Shown here in pieces: positions 1-7,962 of a DNA stretch of 36,223 nucleotides. Location: positions 1 to 36,223 of the forward strand of contig JACPTH010000181.1 in the NCBI GenBank assembly GCA_016192885.1. The letters run 5' to 3'. Positions within the stretch are counted from its first letter, which is position 1. Every line of letters begins with the position of its first letter. The notes under the pieces were generated by a model that did not search any database, was not told where the DNA came from, and saw only the letters and a list, made by a program, of their open reading frames with translations. The DNA comes from a bacterium. Lineage in GTDB: Bacteria > Muiribacteriota > Ozemobacteria > Ozemobacterales > Ozemobacteraceae. A program made the position numbers and the translations under genes.

Positions 1-100
1 AGAAGTAAATTTTAAAATTTTGCGGGATTCCGTGGGTTGGTTCATTTTGAAACCCAACTTTCATGCAAGTTAAGCCACAAAAAAATTGTAAGCGGTCATA

Positions 101-159
101 GGGGTAGAATTCAGAATCCAGAATTCAGCAGTCAGAATGATTGGAGAGTGGTTAGGAAT
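101..159. repeat. Interspersed intergenic repeat, copy 1
   Basis: This 59-base block recurs at 16856-16914 with a single visible mismatch (GAGAG here, GAAAG there). It contains internal GAATTCAG/GAATCCAG/CAGTCAG units, so it is itself a degenerate short tandem. Both full copies sit just beyond the 3' end of a gene. A shorter relative lies near 24863. Confidence 0.8.
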
Positions 160-182
160 CATCTGATTTAAGGTATGTCGAG

Positions 183-1163
183 TTAGCGAGCTCCAATTGT
201 GGAGACCATTACGGCCTTAATGGTGTGGAGACGGTTTTCGGCTTCATCAAAAACTTTGGAAAATTTACTTTCGAAAACCTCGTTAGTAACTTCCATTTCC
301 CCAATCTCTCTTGATACCTCAGTATTATTATTATGAAATGCAGGCAAACAATGCAAAAAGATCGGGTTTTCTTTCCCTGTTTTCTTCATCATTTCAAGAT
401 TGACTTGATAAGGCTTGAGCAGCTTAATGCGTTTTTTGGTTTCCGCCTCTTCCCCCATGCTCATCCAAACATCCGTGTAAATTACATCCGCACCCTTTAC
501 TCCTTTTTCAATTTCTTCGGTGATCAGAATCCCGGATCTTGAATCCTTGGCAAAGTTCATGGAAATATCTACAATTTCTTGAGATGGGAAAAGTTCTTTC
601 GGCGAAATAATTCGAAAATCCATCCCCATTTTCGCGCATCCAACCATCAATGAATTAGCCATATTGTTTCTTCCGTCACCAACATAGGCAAAAGACAACC
701 CATTCAAAGTTCCAAAATGCTCGATTATCGTTAAGAAATCAGCCAGCACTTGGGTCGGGTGATGTTTATCGGTAAGACCATTCCATACCGGAACCCCTGA
801 GAATCTCGCCAAGGTCTCGACCGTTTCGTGTTTATAGCCGCGGAACCCAATACCGTCGAACATCCTTCCTAAAACCCGTGCGGTATCTTCCATCGTCTCC
901 TTTTTACCAACTTGAATGTCATCTTTTCCAAGATACTCCGGGTGTGCGCCTTCGTCATGACAAGCGCAAACAAAGGCGCAGCGAGTACGTGTAGAAGGCT
1001 TTTCAAAAATAAGGGCGATGTTCTTCCCTTCAAGGTTTTTGGGTCTCAAACCTGCTTGTTTTAGCCTTTTAAATTCAGTCGAAAGCTGCAACAAATAGTT
1101 TATCTCTTCTCCCGAAAAATCTTCCAAGGACAAAAAATGGCGCCCACGCAAACTTGCCGTCAT
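183..1163 (-). CDS. argF: Ornithine carbamoyltransferase
   Basis: Converts ornithine and carbamoyl phosphate to citrulline and phosphate in the cytoplasm, in arginine synthesis or, run backwards, arginine catabolism. At 326 aa it has the usual family length. The carbamoyl-phosphate site STRTR is at residues 57-61, DIQVGKKE at 82-89, HPTQ at 135-138, an SMGEE ornithine loop follows TDVW near 230, and HCLP lies in the C-terminal domain. A GGGAG ribosome-binding site precedes the ATG. No other arc or arg genes are in the window, so an anabolic (argF) or catabolic (arcB) role cannot be decided; the VLGRM and GFRGY context resembles the argF/argI/arcB branch. Downstream is the interspersed repeat. 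Confidence 0.95.
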   Translation of the reverse strand: MTASLRGRHFLSLEDFSGEEINYLLQLSTEFKRLKQAGLRPKNLEGKNIALIFEKPSTRTRCAFVCACHDEGAHPEYLGKDDIQVGKKETMEDTARVLGRMFDGIGFRGYKHETVETLARFSGVPVWNGLTDKHHPTQVLADFLTIIEHFGTLNGLSFAYVGDGRNNMANSLMVGCAKMGMDFRIISPKELFPSQEIVDISMNFAKDSRSGILITEEIEKGVKGADVIYTDVWMSMGEEAETKKRIKLLKPYQVNLEMMKKTGKENPIFLHCLPAFHNNNTEVSREIGEMEVTNEVFESKFSKVFDEAENRLHTIKAVMVSTIGAR

Positions 1164-1254
1164 AATTTGAATTCTCCCTAAAAGTTAGTTTTACAACTAC
1201 TCCGTTTTTTTATTCTTTTTCCGAAAATGAGGTCAAATTAAAGAAAGAATTGTG

Positions 1255-1890
1255 TTACCCAACTTCTTTTTCTTTGTTTCGAGAAATTCCAAAAGTAATA
1301 AATTTTCTAAACAGCACGAAAAAGAAAATAACCCCTAGACCGCAGAAAAAATAGAACTTGTAAGGTTTTAAAACCTCATGGGCATAAGGGCCGAAACGAA
1401 AACCAAACCAAATTGAAATTGGGCAAGTTAATAGAGTTCTTAGGCCATCCCAGAATAAAAACGTTGAATATTTCGTCTTCATGGATGCGCTAAGAAAAAA
1501 AGTTGCAGCTCGAATTCCGGCAAAAAACCCGGCGAAAAAAACGGTTTTTGACCCGTGCTTCTTAAAATAGTTTCTTCCCTTTTCCAAACGATGGTCGCTG
1601 AATATTAATTTAAAAGGCCAGGTTTTTAAAAGATTTTCGCCGTATTTTTGGGCCAAAAAGAAAAGAAGAGTGTCCCCAAGCAAAACGCCCGAAACCGCAA
1701 GGACGATCATCAATTCAAGGGAACCATCGATTCTATCCACCAGGTAACCGCCTAAAATGAAGGTTACCTCTTCCGGGAGCGGAAGGCCAAGCCCACAAAG
1801 GGTTAAAAGAACAAAAACGATAAGGTACGCGCTGCTCTCTATCCCGACAGGTGAACTATTTACCCAGCTCAACAAAATATTCAATGTCAT
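1255..1890 (-). CDS. DedA/VTT-family membrane protein
   Basis: An integral inner-membrane protein of about five hydrophobic segments; the family is linked to lipid (undecaprenyl phosphate or phospholipid) translocation and envelope homeostasis. The N-terminal signature PLPEE at 37-41 followed by LGGYL is intact. The second signature, normally FxGRFxPGxR, reads FFAGFFAGIR at 118-127, so the first arginine and the proline are replaced while the last arginine stays. The length of 211 aa is normal. It is preceded on the minus strand by the small membrane protein at 2016-2438 with a gap of about 125 bases, and its own ribosome site is weak. Family membership is firm; transport activity is doubtful because of the substitutions. 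Confidence 0.8.
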   Translation of the reverse strand: MTLNILLSWVNSSPVGIESSAYLIVFVLLTLCGLGLPLPEEVTFILGGYLVDRIDGSLELMIVLAVSGVLLGDTLLFFLAQKYGENLLKTWPFKLIFSDHRLEKGRNYFKKHGSKTVFFAGFFAGIRAATFFLSASMKTKYSTFLFWDGLRTLLTCPISIWFGFRFGPYAHEVLKPYKFYFFCGLGVIFFFVLFRKFITFGISRNKEKEVG

Positions 1891-2015
1891 AAATTTAAAA
1901 CCTAGTTAGGAACCTATTTCAAAAAGCATACAAACCCGATTCCCGGTTTTAAGATCGCAGATCTTTTCAAAACTTAATCCGGGAAGTTGAGAACTTTTAG
2001 GAATTTCGATTTCAT

Positions 2016-2438
2016 TTAGGGTTTTCTAGAGCCTTTGTTCCTTTGATCGACATCCGCCGAATTCCCTTCACTTTTATAGGAAAGCGCAATCATTTGCGCG
2101 CCAGATTGCATCATTTGCGTAATGATTGTTGAAGCAATAATGCATAGTAAAACGAAAAAAAGAAACGCAAGTATATTAGCAACGGGGTATTTTTTTCCAT
2201 TTATTTCAACATCAAATTCTCTTTCCCCTACTAACGTGGCAAGCGCTTTAAACGCGGTTTGAAATTCCTGGGTAACTGTAATGCTTCCGTAAACCAGGTA
2301 AAAAAGCTTTATGGAAAAAATCACCCCCAAGACCACAACGACCACTCCCGCTCCAAGGGTGAGAATTCTTCCCATAGTTTGAAGTATGTCAATAACGTTA
2401 ATTTGGGGGGATTCAAATTGTTTCTTTTCTTCTTGCAT
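2016..2438 (-). CDS. Small two-helix membrane protein, unknown function
   Basis: I do not recognise this protein. The start is placed at 2438 because CGGAG lies eight bases upstream of that ATG; the open frame continues upstream to 2495 without a good ribosome site. The 140-aa product starts with a charged stretch (MQEEKKQF). It then has a strongly hydrophobic Val-rich helix at about residues 24-50, a soluble loop of about 40 residues, a second helix at about 87-110, and a polar, charged tail. Topology suggests both ends on the same side of the inner membrane. It is divergent from the PhnD-like gene and upstream of dedA on the same strand. Confidence 0.65.
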   Translation of the reverse strand: MQEEKKQFESPQINVIDILQTMGRILTLGAGVVVVVLGVIFSIKLFYLVYGSITVTQEFQTAFKALATLVGEREFDVEINGKKYPVANILAFLFFVLLCIIASTIITQMMQSGAQMIALSYKSEGNSADVDQRNKGSRKP

Positions 2439-2529
2439 AAACCATTCTCCGAAGTAAATTCCTTTTATATGATACCACAAACGGGAATTAGACACTTGGA
2501 TGTTCTTGATCGCCTACAAATTGCTATCA

Positions 2530-2538
2530 TGTTAGAAT
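2530..2538 (+). promoter_or_regulatory. Candidate extended -10 promoter element
   Basis: The bases TGTTAGAAT form an extended -10 (TGn plus TAGAAT) 39 bases before the ATG of the PhnD-like gene. No well-spaced -35 is visible; TTGATC at 2506 would leave a 21-base spacer. The same TATGTTAGAAT-like string is the -10 of the cold-shock promoter at 25037, which supports it being a promoter word in this genome. Confidence 0.35.
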
Positions 2539-2576
2539 AAAAAAAGGTACCGTTCACCTTGCAGGGGGTAACAATA

Positions 2577-3608
2577 ATGTTGAGATTGCAAAAAAATGGA
2601 AACTTCAACAAAATAAGAGAATTGAAAACAATTTTTCTAGTTTCCTATTTTACATTCATTTTCATTGGTTCCCTTGTTGCTCAGGATTTTCCAGAAAGCA
2701 CATCTGAAGAACCTTACAATATGGATGTTAATTACGGAAATCAACCTACCGAAGAGGCGATTCCCGCCCCTCCACCCAAACCACCACCCCCTCCCGCCTC
2801 TATAAGAATGGCCCAAAAAGTTGTGATGATCGGAAGGGTCCCTTATATGAGCGTTAAAGAGATGATGGGGCACGTCAAGACTCTTCTAGGATATCTGCGC
2901 AAGGAAATGGGGGTAAAAGAAGTTCGCCTGGTTACCTCCAAAGACTATGCCGGAATTTTGGAAGCCCTATCGCGGGGAACCATCGATTTCGCTTGGCTTG
3001 GGCCCACAGCCTACGTTCTTGGTAAGGAAAAGAATGCAATGATTCCCCTTGCCAAGACCAAATTACGCTCCGGTTCAAGTTACCGAGGCGTCTTCATCGC
3101 AAGAAAAGATAGCCAAATTCTAGGAATTGAAGACATCAAGGGAAAGGTTATGGGTTTTGTTGATCCTGAATCCGCAAGCGGATATCTTTATCCCCTTTAC
3201 ATTTTGAAGCGATCCAAAATAAATCCCTTTAAAGACTGCAAAAAGGTTGAGTTTTTGAAAAAGCATGATTTGGTTCTTTCCGCCGTGCTTGAAAAGAGAA
3301 TTGACGCCGGAGTTTGCCTTGAAGATACCTTGGGAACCTTGAAAGACAAAACCCTACTGGAACAAATAATGATTTTAGGAAAAACCGACCCGGTTCCGTC
3401 CGATGTGATTGCATGCCGGGAAGATTGCCCATTAAACCTTCGAGAAAAATTCAAGGAGACTCTTTTGAAAATAAAGGGAAATCCTCAATCTGAAAAGGGC
3501 GCCGGTGCGGGTGAAAAACTCTCCGAGTTTCTTCCCGTTTCAGATGAGGAGTTTAACTCGGTTCGGGATGTTTTGAGAGCGATTGGAGATATCATTCAAA
3601 AGAAATGA
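2577..3608 (+). CDS. PhnD-like periplasmic substrate-binding protein
   Basis: An exported solute-binding protein of the phosphate/phosphonate (PhnD-like) fold. The start ATG at 2577 is chosen because a GGGGG tract sits about eight bases upstream. A signal peptide ends near LVAQD (residue about 36). A low-complexity Pro-rich linker at about 57-75 separates it from the binding domain. Family features include GTIDFAWLGPTAY, SYRGVFIARKDS, GIEDIKGKVMGF and DPESASGY. Mature length is normal for the family. No ABC permease or ATPase is adjacent, so it may act as a sensor or scavenger domain and not as part of a local transporter; the ligand is unknown. It is followed by a 128-base gap before the srf-like operon. 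Confidence 0.8.
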   Translation: MLRLQKNGNFNKIRELKTIFLVSYFTFIFIGSLVAQDFPESTSEEPYNMDVNYGNQPTEEAIPAPPPKPPPPPASIRMAQKVVMIGRVPYMSVKEMMGHVKTLLGYLRKEMGVKEVRLVTSKDYAGILEALSRGTIDFAWLGPTAYVLGKEKNAMIPLAKTKLRSGSSYRGVFIARKDSQILGIEDIKGKVMGFVDPESASGYLYPLYILKRSKINPFKDCKKVEFLKKHDLVLSAVLEKRIDAGVCLEDTLGTLKDKTLLEQIMILGKTDPVPSDVIACREDCPLNLREKFKETLLKIKGNPQSEKGAGAGEKLSEFLPVSDEEFNSVRDVLRAIGDIIQKK

Positions 3609-3736
3609 ATGAAAAAACTCACGTTTTCCCTGATTTCATTTCAAAAATTGAATTTTTTTTACTTTTGAAGTAATAATCTTTCAAGGTTGTTTTTTACTTA
3701 CTTACGCGATTTTTTTTCTCCATGAAGGAATCATTA

Positions 3737-4318
3737 ATGGATGCAACAGGTGTCGGAAATGAATCCGAAAAAGATTATCAACTTCTGTTTTGGTGTTTAT
3801 TAGTCGTTTTAGAGCTCGGAATAATTGCCCATCTAACCGAATTTAGGCTGGTAATGCTTTTGACCCTCATTCTTTTCCGACCTTTTAAAGCCTCTTTAGG
3901 AATGGAGATTGACCCAAACCCAGAGACCCCTCAGGAGAAAACATCTTCCATGGCTTCCCAGCCTTCTCATACGCTCCACGATTCGGCCATAAATTCCGAA
4001 AAGAGCCATTTTTCGCTTCTTTTCGAAGGCAACTCGAACCCGATTAGCCTTCAACTTGGGCAAAAAATCAAGAGCCCCATAAATAAATCAGGAAGCTTCA
4101 ATGAACAAACCGGTTTTATGGCTGAAGTTACCCACAAACCGGATGACAAATCAGTTTTAGGGTTAAAGAACATTAGCGAGAAAGAGTGGGTTGTCCAACT
4201 TCCCTCTGGAGAATGCCGAGTTTCTCCCCAAAAATCTGTCGCCCTTGCCCCGGAAATGAAAATTGATTTCGGGGATTGTAAGGGGTCGATCCATCCCTCA
4301 ACCGATACCGGAGATTGA
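3737..4318 (+). CDS. FHA-like membrane protein of the srf-like operon
   Basis: The start at 3737 is preferred over 3722 because GAAGGA lies seven bases before it. The 193-aa product has a hydrophobic N-terminal region of one or two helices at about 14-50, a polar linker, and a C-terminal beta-rich segment. That segment (VLGLKNIS, WVVQLPSG, a proline turn, then the IDFGD strand) has the spacing of the last strands of an FHA domain. The phosphothreonine-binding Arg and Ser motif of canonical FHA domains is not visible, so this is a degenerate or FHA-like fold at best. Its stop lies two bases before the srfB ATG, which indicates translational coupling and membership in the same operon. Confidence 0.6.
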   Translation: MDATGVGNESEKDYQLLFWCLLVVLELGIIAHLTEFRLVMLLTLILFRPFKASLGMEIDPNPETPQEKTSSMASQPSHTLHDSAINSEKSHFSLLFEGNSNPISLQLGQKIKSPINKSGSFNEQTGFMAEVTHKPDDKSVLGLKNISEKEWVVQLPSGECRVSPQKSVALAPEMKIDFGDCKGSIHPSTDTGD

Positions 4319-4320
4319 AT

Positions 4321-7083
4321 ATGGAAAAAATCGAGTTTATTGCCGCAACCGGAATTTCATTCTATTCTCCATCCCAAAACGCCAGAATCCCTGAATCTAT
4401 CTTGGAAAGAAAGCAGAGCTTTCGAATATTAAGAAATGAGAAAGGTCAAATTACGATTCAATTTGGGACAATGCCTTTAGAAAAAGTTGAAAATCCGCCG
4501 GAAAATGGCTTAACCGATATTGGTCAAATTTCAATCAAATTTCAAGACGCTCTAAATGCTTGTTTGCGTAAGTGGATACCTCTTCCCTATGCGAGAAAAA
4601 ACCCCGAACGGTCGACGCCTTCAAAAAGCAATGACTGGATTAGGTTTTGGTTAAGCCGTCCCCCTCTTTCAAATGAAGATACCGCGTTTCGAATTGTTTT
4701 CTCCGTCGATACTTCAATTCAGCCGTTTGTTCCGCAATCAGATCAACCGAAAGATTGTCTCGGTTTTTTTTCCGATGATATAGGCTTTGCTTTCGAACCT
4801 AACATAGGTTCCACAAGCTTTTGGCAATCATCCACTCTTTTTACTTGGATTCAATCAATTTTCAAGCAAGTCCCCACCGAGGGATTTGAAAAAGCTCCTC
4901 CTTCAGCTATCTCCATGGCCGCATTCATGACTTTTGTTGAAGGTTTAAGATCGGCGGATCTTCTTCCGGAAGTCACAATGATGCGCGCGGAAGGGCAACC
5001 AGTTGAAGCGCATCTTATCCTTGATCTTGGAAACAGCCGTGCATGCGGAATTTTAGCGGAATGTGAACCCGGGCAGCCTATCAGCCTCGATGAATGTAAT
5101 AAATTGGAGATTCGTGACTTAAGCCGCCCTACCGAATTATACACGGAGCCGTTCGATACCAGTTTCAAATTCCAACCTCCATTGTTTTTCTCGCCCGATA
5201 ATCCAATTCCTCATGTGGGAACAGGTTTCCGATGGCCAAGCATTGTTAGACTTGGGCAGGAAGCCGCCCAGATGGAACCGGTAGAAATCGGTGAAACCGG
5301 GATGTCCAGCCCCAAACGCTACTTATGGGATGATCGTCAAAAGCCGTACCCATGGTACTTTAATCTTCCGGATGACGGATTAGGAAAGAAAATTTCCGCT
5401 CCATTTCTGAAAAATTTGGATGACAGCGGGAATTTTTTGGGAAATGAAGGGCGTCCGCCGTTTGAACCATGTTACCCCCCAAATTCAATGATGACCTTTC
5501 TAATTTTGGAAATACTAAATCATGCGTACGCGCAAATAAATTCTTATTCATATCGAAAATTTCGAGGAATCAGGCAAGCGAAACGAATTCTGAAAAGCCT
5601 TGTAATTACTACGCCCTGCGCCATGTCCGAGCCTGAGAAACAAATCTATCGTCAAAGAGTACAATCCGCGATTGATATCTATTTTCACTCCTGCAAATTA
5701 CCGGTAGATGGCAAACCTCAGCTTTTTCTCGATTTTGATGAAGCCACCAGCGTTCAACTTACTTATTTGTACGGAGAGGTTAAGCATCGCTTTCTTGGAG
5801 AAACAAAGCACGCCATCTCAACCCTAGGTAAGGAAAGAACCGCATCGAACGGAAACCGCGAAACGAATTTGCGCGTCGCAAGCATCGATATCGGGGGGGG
5901 GACAACCGATTTGATGATAGCGGAATATTATTCTCCGGATCATGGACTATCCGGATTATACCAAAAAATGCTTTTCTCCGAGGGTTTTTCCATCGCGGGT
6001 GACGAGATTGCAAAACGAATAATTGAAAAAATTGTATTAAAAAGAGTCTACGACTTCGCGAAAGAAAAAAATGCCTCATTGGCCTGGGAAGAATTTCAGG
6101 GCTTCTGGGGGCCAAGCAAAGGCGGAAGAGACAAAAAATTCCTGGATGACAAGGCCGAAATTTGTAGGCAAGTTTGGATCCCCATGGCGCATAAACACCT
6201 TGAATTTGCCGAACTTGATCTTGACGAACCCATTCTTGAGTTGACTTTTGATAAATTTTTCCCGCGGCGCCTTCCAGGCGGAAACATCCTGGATTTCTTT
6301 GCGAGACATTTGAAACAGGAGTTCGGATGCGATATTACCCTCACGGAAATTCCATGGGTTCTTTCAAAACGCAAAATCAACGCCGTGGTTTCAAATGTGA
6401 TGGAAAACATTTTGCGAATTTTTTCGGAAGTGATTTCCCAATTCGACTGTGATGTCATTATTCTCGGGGGAAAACCATCTTCCTTGCCCGTTATCAGGGA
6501 ATTATTGGTTCGATTTATGCCCGTTCAGCCTGGTAACATTATTGGGTTGAAGGGTTTTTCCGTAGGAAGCTGGTATCCGTTTTCCCAAAAAGGCGGGGGG
6601 ATTTCCGACCCCAAAACCGCTTGTGTCGTAGGGGCCGCGGTGTGGCTTTTCGCTGAAAAGCTAAACAACTTAGACGGGCTAAGCTTAAAGACCGACCGAT
6701 CTCGAATTGTCGGCCAGGAATGTTTTATCGGCCCGTTTAACCCTGAGGCCATGACCCTAAAACAAAAATTGTTTCCAAACCCCAACAACCAAGAAGTCCC
6801 ATTTTCTCTTACAAAGCCGGTGTTTTTGGGAAGCAGGCGCATTGATTCTGATGTTTGCACAGTAAACCCCGTTTGGGAGTTAAGTTTAGATTTAAAAAAT
6901 CTAAAATCCCAGGGTCCCTTTACGGTTTACCTTAACCAAGACCCGAATTCAAAACAAAAAATTAGCCTATCTCGAATTGAAGACGAAACAAAGCAATCTC
7001 TTGATCTAAAAAAAGCGACATTGCGGCTTCGGTCCATGGTGACAGACCAGTATTGGCTTGATTCGGGCAGTTTTGACCTTTAA
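4321..7083 (+). CDS. srfB: SrfB-like actin-fold ATPase protein
   Basis: A large cytoplasmic protein of the SrfB virulence-factor family (PF07520 type). The ATG at 4321 is preceded by CGGAG, and the upstream gene ends at 4318. ASKHA (actin/Hsp70-like) nucleotide motifs are present in order: DLGNSRACG near residue 238, the phosphate-2 loop DIGGGTTDL near 523, and an adenosine motif ILGGKPSS near 715. The length (about 920 aa) matches the family. The family was first described in the Salmonella srfABC operon (SsrB-regulated) and its biochemical role is unsettled. Here it lies between an FHA-like membrane gene and an unknown gene, with SrfA- and SrfC-like proteins downstream. I infer an ATP-dependent scaffold in a membrane-linked complex. 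Confidence 0.85.
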   Translation: MEKIEFIAATGISFYSPSQNARIPESILERKQSFRILRNEKGQITIQFGTMPLEKVENPPENGLTDIGQISIKFQDALNACLRKWIPLPYARKNPERSTPSKSNDWIRFWLSRPPLSNEDTAFRIVFSVDTSIQPFVPQSDQPKDCLGFFSDDIGFAFEPNIGSTSFWQSSTLFTWIQSIFKQVPTEGFEKAPPSAISMAAFMTFVEGLRSADLLPEVTMMRAEGQPVEAHLILDLGNSRACGILAECEPGQPISLDECNKLEIRDLSRPTELYTEPFDTSFKFQPPLFFSPDNPIPHVGTGFRWPSIVRLGQEAAQMEPVEIGETGMSSPKRYLWDDRQKPYPWYFNLPDDGLGKKISAPFLKNLDDSGNFLGNEGRPPFEPCYPPNSMMTFLILEILNHAYAQINSYSYRKFRGIRQAKRILKSLVITTPCAMSEPEKQIYRQRVQSAIDIYFHSCKLPVDGKPQLFLDFDEATSVQLTYLYGEVKHRFLGETKHAISTLGKERTASNGNRETNLRVASIDIGGGTTDLMIAEYYSPDHGLSGLYQKMLFSEGFSIAGDEIAKRIIEKIVLKRVYDFAKEKNASLAWEEFQGFWGPSKGGRDKKFLDDKAEICRQVWIPMAHKHLEFAELDLDEPILELTFDKFFPRRLPGGNILDFFARHLKQEFGCDITLTEIPWVLSKRKINAVVSNVMENILRIFSEVISQFDCDVIILGGKPSSLPVIRELLVRFMPVQPGNIIGLKGFSVGSWYPFSQKGGGISDPKTACVVGAAVWLFAEKLNNLDGLSLKTDRSRIVGQECFIGPFNPEAMTLKQKLFPNPNNQEVPFSLTKPVFLGSRRIDSDVCTVNPVWELSLDLKNLKSQGPFTVYLNQDPNSKQKISLSRIEDETKQSLDLKKATLRLRSMVTDQYWLDSGSFDL

Positions 7084-7096
7084 GAGGAACTTGAGC

Positions 7097-7918
7097 ATGA
7101 CTGAAAATGAGAACTTTATCAACTTACCCCCATTCAAGGAAAAGAAAGAAGAGAAAAATGCTCAATCAGATTCTTCCGCCCTAATTTGGGACTCCTCCGC
7201 TTCGAAAAGTTGCGCCGGATCCGCGATTCCGACTTCCCTTCCGCCCGCTCAATCTGAAAACCTTGAAAACCAAATCCTATCTTTTGAAGAAATAAAGGAT
7301 TTGAGAATCCTTCTTTCTCATTTCTCAGCCACGATAAAAAATGTTCGCCAAATTTGTAGAGAACAAATTGTTTCAAATGTTGATGTTTCTCAAAAGCCTG
7401 CAGAATCTTCTGTAATTCCGCTTCCCACGCCAAAAATATCTCCAAATTTAAAAGAAGAGCTAATAGCTTTATGGAAGAAGTTTCCGGTAAAACCGTCTGA
7501 AAAAGATTTTGGAGCGAACCTCTTAACCATTTTGAATGGAATTCCGGAAAAGCCGCACTTTTCAAGAATTTTCCACGCAGTTTCATCTGTTTTTCCCATC
7601 CAAAATTTTCTTCGACACGCTACACCGGAACAAAAAGTTTTTACTCTAATCGTTCTCACCGACCGATTTCTTTCACTTTTAACCGAAATACAGTTCGAAG
7701 GTCGCAATACGCTTTTGAAAACCATTTCTCGCTTTTGCTCGGATGTTTCAGAAGGTTACTCCTTTTTTCAGCACGAGGGCGAACCCATCGAAATTCAGTA
7801 TTACGAAAGAGTTGAAGGATCAAATTCATCAAGCCGGGTTATCAAAGAGATGCATGGTTTTGTAGTCATCAACAAAAAGACCGGAAACGTTTTTCGCATG
7901 GGTCGGGCAATGACGTGA
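7097..7918 (+). CDS. Unknown protein between srfB and srfA
   Basis: I do not recognise a family. The start at 7097 has GAGG nine bases upstream; an earlier ATG at 7058 would overlap srfB and lacks a ribosome site. The 273-aa product has a disordered, charged, Ser/Pro-rich N-terminal third. A short helical segment follows (about 68-100, FEEIKDLRILLSHF). The globular C-terminal half (about 125-273) contains an all-helical stretch and then a beta-rich end (IEIQYYERVEG, HGFVVINKKTG). No signal peptide or membrane helix is seen. Its 13-base distance from srfB and position before srfA argue for a lineage-specific partner of the Srf complex. Confidence 0.6.
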   Translation: MTENENFINLPPFKEKKEEKNAQSDSSALIWDSSASKSCAGSAIPTSLPPAQSENLENQILSFEEIKDLRILLSHFSATIKNVRQICREQIVSNVDVSQKPAESSVIPLPTPKISPNLKEELIALWKKFPVKPSEKDFGANLLTILNGIPEKPHFSRIFHAVSSVFPIQNFLRHATPEQKVFTLIVLTDRFLSLLTEIQFEGRNTLLKTISRFCSDVSEGYSFFQHEGEPIEIQYYERVEGSNSSSRVIKEMHGFVVINKKTGNVFRMGRAMT

Positions 7919-7925
7919 TTTTTTT

Positions 7926-7954
7926 AGAAGTTAGAAGTTAGAAGATAGAAGATA
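7926..7954 (+). repeat. Tandem 8-mer-like microrepeat (TTAGAAG/ATAGAAG)
   Basis: Between the unknown gene and srfA, units of AGAAGTT/AGAAGAT repeat about four times in tandem. The tract ends eight bases before the srfA ATG and occupies the place where a ribosome-binding site would be expected. Copy-number change here could alter srfA translation; that is inference. Confidence 0.6.
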
Positions 7955-7962
7955 GATTAAAA

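Noticed and set aside
7134..7586. 150-codon minus-strand frame opposite the unknown srf-operon gene
   Set aside because: Lies wholly inside a well-supported plus-strand gene with a good ribosome site.
7926..7954. CRISPR-like array
   Set aside because: Units are only 7-8 bases in direct tandem without spacers. No CRISPR array was seen anywhere in the window.
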